This document shows positions 60,400 to 64,000 of a stretch of DNA of 64,000 nucleotides, one piece after another. Each line of letters begins with the position of its first letter. Positions within the stretch are counted from its first letter, which is position 1. The notes beneath the pieces are model-generated. The model did not search any database, was not told the DNA's origin, and saw nothing but the letters and a program-made list of their open reading frames with translations. The translations under genes were made by a program, and so were the position numbers. Location: positions 460,608 to 524,607 of the forward strand of contig CAJTMW010000001.1 in NCBI GenBank assembly GCA_910577275.1. Reading direction: 5' to 3'. This DNA comes from an uncultured Lachnospiraceae bacterium. Lineage in GTDB: Bacteria; Bacillota; Clostridia; Lachnospirales; Lachnospiraceae.

Positions 60400-61854
60400 T
60401 TAAAACCGGAAATATAAAAAGGGATTAAAGGAGCCGTCAACCAGATAGGCCGTCATTACCGCCATAAGCGCTAAAAGTACGACCGGTTCCGCCACAAACA
60501 AAATTTTCCTGCCTGCCGGCTTTTGAAAAAGACGCCCAAGCAGCCCTTTCGCCGCTGGCGTCGCGCCCACGGCTCCGCAAATCAAAAGAATCCCAAAGCT
60601 TCTAAGATAATAGAGTGCCTCCGCCGACACCAGAGGAATTCCCCCCGCGCCAAAGAGCCCGCCGATATCTGAGAATGCCTGCGGCATGTTCTCTCCGTTA
60701 AAAATCACAAAGCTGACCATCACCAGAAACAGCACATAAAGCCGCGACATCACCCGGCTTTTCTTCAAATATTTTAAAAGCCACAATTTTTCCGCCATCA
60801 GAAGCACGGCAAAATACAGTCCCCAGATAATAAAATTCCACGCCGCGCCATGCCAGAAGCCTGTCAACATCCACACCACAAAAATGTTAAAAAGCCAACG
60901 CGCCTTTCCCACACGGTTCCCACCCATGGGAATATAGACATAATCCCGAAACCAGGAACCCAGAGTGATGTGCCACCTTCTCCAGAATTCAGTGATACTG
61001 GCGGAAATGTAAGGGTAATTAAAATTTTCCGGGAATTGAAATCCAAGCACCTTCCCCAGCCCAATCGCCATATCGCTGTAGCCGGAAAAGTCAAAGTAAA
61101 TCTGCAGGGCAAGGGCTATGGCATACAGCCAGTAAAATAAAACCGCTTTCTCTGCGGACGCGCGGAATGCGCCGCACAGCTCGCCCAACTGATTTGCCAG
61201 CAGGATTTTCTTTGCAAGCCCTGCCACAAAACGGCGGACGCCTGCCGACGCCTCCTCCCAGGAATGCCTTCTTTCCCGCATCTGCCCGGCAATCCCGGCG
61301 TACCGCACAATCGGCCCGGCAATGAGCTGCGGAAACATGGAGATGTAAGCCGCCAGATTCACCGGATTTTTCTCCGCCCTCTCTCCCCGGTAGACGTCCA
61401 GCGTATAGCTGATAATCTGGAAGGTATAAAAGCTAATGCCGATAGGGAGCGCCGCCTGTATGAGAGGTAGCTTATGCCCGGTAAGCGCGCCAAGGTTTTC
61501 GAGGAAAAAATTCCCGTATTTGAAATATAAAAGAAAGGAAAGGCTGATTCCCACCGACAAAAGACAGAAGATACGCCCGGCCTTTCCGCCTCTGTACTTT
61601 TCCAGAAGCAGCCCGAAAAAATAGCCGGACAAAATGGAAACGCCCATCAAAAACACATAGCGGGGCTCGCCCCAGGCATAAAATATCAGGCTGCCCAAAA
61701 GCAGGACAACATTTTTGCCCATGCCCGGCCTCCCCGAACGCGCTGCGTGCAATTTCCCCCCGGATAAAAACCTCTCCGCCAAATCCGGCGCAAAATATAA
61801 TACCAGCACCGGAGGCAGAAAATAATACAAAAAAGTGATACTTGAAAACAGCAT
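60400..61854 (-). CDS. MBOAT family O-acyltransferase (AlgI/DltB-like)
   Basis: A membrane protein of 484 residues, about 11 helices. The conserved core is DIAIGLGKVLGFQFPENFNYP-like (MAIGLGKVLGFQF), EFWRRWHITLGSWFRDYVY and the catalytic His in TGFWHGAAWNFIIWG. It passes acetyl groups across the membrane for surface-polymer modification with the DHHW protein. Confidence 0.94.
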   Translation of the reverse strand: MLFSSITFLYYFLPPVLVLYFAPDLAERFLSGGKLHAARSGRPGMGKNVVLLLGSLIFYAWGEPRYVFLMGVSILSGYFFGLLLEKYRGGKAGRIFCLLSVGISLSFLLYFKYGNFFLENLGALTGHKLPLIQAALPIGISFYTFQIISYTLDVYRGERAEKNPVNLAAYISMFPQLIAGPIVRYAGIAGQMRERRHSWEEASAGVRRFVAGLAKKILLANQLGELCGAFRASAEKAVLFYWLYAIALALQIYFDFSGYSDMAIGLGKVLGFQFPENFNYPYISASITEFWRRWHITLGSWFRDYVYIPMGGNRVGKARWLFNIFVVWMLTGFWHGAAWNFIIWGLYFAVLLMAEKLWLLKYLKKSRVMSRLYVLFLVMVSFVIFNGENMPQAFSDIGGLFGAGGIPLVSAEALYYLRSFGILLICGAVGATPAAKGLLGRLFQKPAGRKILFVAEPVVLLALMAVMTAYLVDGSFNPFLYFRF

Positions 61855-61877
61855 ATCAAAATTTCCCTGTCGCCTGC

Positions 61878-62462
61878 TTATTCTATGGGCGCTTCGATAA
61901 TGACCTCCGCGCCTTCAAGCGCCGAAAGCGCGTTGCTCTTAAATGTCTCTATGGTATCCGCCGCGCCGAAGGCCGTAATCACGTAGCTTCCGTCTACCTT
62001 AATAATTATCAGCGTATCCGGCTGTCCGCACATCCACTGTCTTCCAAGGATTTTGGTCTTTGCCTCCTCCGCAAAACTGTCCATATCCACGCCGTCCTTT
62101 AAACGGTAAGCCGCGCCGGTAAAAACGTTTCCGTTCATCATATGAACCATGGACGCCGCGTCGTCAATATCGGCGGCCATAGCCTGCGGCAGTCCCAGCG
62201 CATAGTCAAGCTCCTCCGTCTTGCTGATATCAAATTTCCCCGGCGCGTCCATCACCGGATTTTCCTGATTTCCCCCGTATACGGAAAACAAATCCGCCTC
62301 CGCATATGTCCCGAATACTGCGTTTAAAACCTCGACTGCCTCCCCGTACTTAGAGGCGCCGGCCTCCGCTCCTTCTCCCGCAGACGAGTCCGCCTTGCCT
62401 CCGCACCCCATAAGAGCCGTCGTCATTACAACCGTCATAAAAAGTACTGTTAATTTTTTCAT
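61878..62462 (-). CDS. DUF4358 lipoprotein
   Basis: A lipoprotein of 194 residues: signal peptide with lipobox (TTALMGCGG, Cys about 20), then the DUF4358 domain (ADLFSVYGGNQENPV, ELDYALGLPQAMA, MCGQPDTLIIIKVDG). These are often found next to MBOAT/DHHW genes in Lachnospiraceae; the function is unknown. ATG 62462 follows AAGGGG. Confidence 0.88.
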   Translation of the reverse strand: MKKLTVLFMTVVMTTALMGCGGKADSSAGEGAEAGASKYGEAVEVLNAVFGTYAEADLFSVYGGNQENPVMDAPGKFDISKTEELDYALGLPQAMAADIDDAASMVHMMNGNVFTGAAYRLKDGVDMDSFAEEAKTKILGRQWMCGQPDTLIIIKVDGSYVITAFGAADTIETFKSNALSALEGAEVIIEAPIE

Positions 62463-62552
62463 GTTTTTAATCCCCTTTCCCGGCAATTTATTTTTACTGC
62501 TTTCATTGCCGCTTTAGCTTCCTATATAGTATACGTCATTTTTGAATGAATT

Positions 62553-63839
62553 TTATGGAATCGGAATCATAATTTTTAATTTAAATATGCCGTTTTCCAT
62601 TTTGGTACTCAACTGACCTTCGTAGCGCTCCACCGCCTTTCGGATATTGGGAATCCCCAGACCGTGAAGGAACTTATCCTCTTTCGATGTTTTCCCCTCC
62701 GCAGGCACCCCGGCAGACGCGTTGTTTTCCACGACAATCATAAGGATATCCCGGACACGGTCCGCCTTTACCGTGATAAGTCTCTCCTCCTCCGGCAGCT
62801 TTTCGCTTGCCTCAATGGCATTGTCCAGGGCGTTTCCGAATATCGTCCCAATATCCAGAGGTTCTAAAAAGGAGCCGTCCTCAAAAGCAACCGCGGCTCT
62901 GAAGTCAATTTTCTTTTCCTGCGCCAGCTTCGCCTTGTCGCGGATGACAATATCCAAAACCTGATTTCCCGTCTGCTGATAATTTTCATAGCCCTCTATC
63001 CGGGACTGCAGCATTTTGGCAGACTTTGCCCGCTCTCCGCCGTCTTCCGCCTCCGACTGTAAGATGAGCAGGTAGTTTTTCAGGTCATGGTAAATGCTGC
63101 GCACCCTCTCCTCGTCCTTAATCCTGTCCTGATAGTAATTCTTCTGCATCTCCAGCTCCTGAACCCGGTAGGCTGTCTGCATGGACTCGCAGATATAGGA
63201 GGCCAGGTACATACACCCGAAGCTTGAAAAAACAGCGGCCCCGCAGATGGGATATACGATGGCAGTATCTCTCGGCATAAAATAAATAATGGTAAAAACC
63301 GCCACAAAGGAAGCCAGCATCAGCATGTCCACAATCAGCCAGGTCTTAAGATTCAGCCGGGAAGTAATTTTCCCCAGGAATCTGCGCAAAACCAGCCACG
63401 CCCCAATCCAGAAAAACAGACGCAAAATCAGAGTTGCCATGAGGATAACTGCCTCTATAAGCTGTATCCGGGAGAACGGCAGCGTTTCACCGAAGGCCGA
63501 CCGCTTCACCGCAAAAAACAGACGGCTCCCCGCATCCGTCATCAGATAATTAATGGCCACCATCGCCGGATAAAATACCAGCACCACAGATATTTTCTCT
63601 ATCGCCATCCCCCTGTGAAAAACAAATACATAGGCGCAAAACAGCAAAAGCGAGCCCAGCAGATTGGCCAAATCATTGGAGTAAATAATGAAATCCGCCA
63701 CGATATGGCAGACGCAAAATCCGGCAAGTACCATAAACCGGTTTTTCCGAAGCGGCAGAAAGGTTTTGAGCAGCCAGAAAAAAACAAATGAATATCCCCA
63801 TGAAAGCAGGTATGTCAGTGTGTCCAGAACTTTTATCAT
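62553..63839 (-). CDS. GHKL-domain sensor histidine kinase (AgrC-like)
   Basis: A protein of 428 residues with about six membrane helices (1-215), a coiled coil, the phospho-acceptor region SIYHDLKNYLLILQSEAED (about 235) and a GHKL ATPase (FGNALDNAIEASEKLPEEE). No LytTR partner lies in the window, so it is either an orphan or its regulator is to the right. ATG 63839 is preferred over 63860 because the predicted transcript start is near 63859 and GGGGGGA lies 9 nt before it. Confidence 0.9.
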   Translation of the reverse strand: MIKVLDTLTYLLSWGYSFVFFWLLKTFLPLRKNRFMVLAGFCVCHIVADFIIYSNDLANLLGSLLLFCAYVFVFHRGMAIEKISVVLVFYPAMVAINYLMTDAGSRLFFAVKRSAFGETLPFSRIQLIEAVILMATLILRLFFWIGAWLVLRRFLGKITSRLNLKTWLIVDMLMLASFVAVFTIIYFMPRDTAIVYPICGAAVFSSFGCMYLASYICESMQTAYRVQELEMQKNYYQDRIKDEERVRSIYHDLKNYLLILQSEAEDGGERAKSAKMLQSRIEGYENYQQTGNQVLDIVIRDKAKLAQEKKIDFRAAVAFEDGSFLEPLDIGTIFGNALDNAIEASEKLPEEERLITVKADRVRDILMIVVENNASAGVPAEGKTSKEDKFLHGLGIPNIRKAVERYEGQLSTKMENGIFKLKIMIPIP

Positions 63840-63865
63840 TGGAAAATCCCCCCGGTTCATTTGCT

Positions 63866-63894
63866 ATTATAGCGGGTGTGGGGGGAAATTACAA
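63866..63894 (-). promoter_or_regulatory. Promoter of the GHKL kinase gene
   Basis: On the minus strand, -35 TTGTAA (63889-63894) and -10 TATAAT (63866-63871) have a 17-bp spacer. The 13-bp tandem repeats begin 12 bp upstream of the -35. Confidence 0.65.
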
Positions 63895-63906
63895 TGGTTT
63901 TGTATA

Positions 63907-64000
63907 GACGTTCAGATGCGACGTTCAGATGCGACGTTCAGATGCGACGTTCAGATGCGACGTTCAGATGCGACGTTCAGATGCGACGTTCAGATGCGAC
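63907..64000. repeat. 13-bp tandem repeat array
   Basis: Seven perfect copies of GACGTTCAGATGC in direct orientation with no spacer, plus the first three bases of an eighth. The array runs off the right end of the window. There are no spacers, so it is not a CRISPR array. Confidence 0.95.

Noticed and set aside
63907..64000. Possible CRISPR array at the right edge.
   Set aside because: Units are 13 bp, perfect and contiguous with no spacers, and no cas genes are present.

Overview
The window looks like chromosome from a gut-type Lachnospiraceae (Clostridia) bacterium. The evidence is an Rnf operon with Clostridial gene order, an ispH gene overlapping an S1-domain gene, VanG-type ligase and racemase genes, GHKL/LytTR signalling pairs, a DUF4358 lipoprotein beside MBOAT and DHHW genes, GH5/GH78/GH43 enzymes, and strong Gram-positive ribosome binding sites throughout. 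No plasmid, phage or IS genes were seen. The species assignment is inference.

Layout: 1-4680 (minus) is rnfC-D-G-E-A, cut off inside rnfA at the left edge; RnfE has an unusually long charged tail. 4836-6444 (plus) is a bactofilin operon with a degenerate M23-like protein, preceded by a leader that can fold into a three-way junction. 6515-7618 is a YprB-like nuclease. 7786-13480 (minus) is tetR, rpiR, a BaiN-like flavoprotein, cmk, ispH and an S1 gene. 13690-17410 holds an amidase, azlCD and rtcB. A tRNA-Glu with its own promoter and terminator lies at 17650. 18033-23037 holds a membrane protein, two COG0523 metallochaperone-like GTPases, a polytopic membrane protein apparently frameshifted at a G8 tract, and a rhamnose mutarotase. 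23302-29622 holds a Na/Pi cotransporter, an MFS transporter, a FlxA-like protein and an Agr-like two-component pair. 29628-30654 is a three-gene cassette with a DUF3990 (ADP-ribosyltransferase-like) protein.

30745-36173 is a VanG-type cluster (vanR, vanS, vanG ligase, vanT racemase) with no vanXY, vanX or vanY dipeptidase in the window. The vanR and vanG promoters carry the same pair of 11-bp direct repeats, which suggests VanR control of both. A MATE transporter, a small protein and a nitroreductase follow. 38868-44278 is a signalling block: a solute-binding lipoprotein, a hybrid histidine kinase, and a hemerythrin protein with a C-terminal receiver domain. 44244-45833 is a GH43 enzyme. 45834-46513 holds no gene but carries two inverted-orientation copies of a ~155-bp hierarchical inverted repeat. 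46514-49796 is an OmpR-type two-component system. 50016-56958 is a rhamnoside-degradation locus (GH5, GH78, GPH symporter, divergent AraC regulator). 56976-59148 holds a divergent PNPOx/TetR pair and a small gene plus methyltransferase. 59290-63839 is an O-acetylation-type operon (MBOAT, DHHW, DUF4358 lipoprotein) with a GHKL kinase upstream. The right edge is a 13-bp tandem repeat just upstream of that kinase's promoter.

The most unusual feature is the number of structured intergenic repeats. There are four families with two copies each, several with strand-specific wobble pairing or compensatory change.
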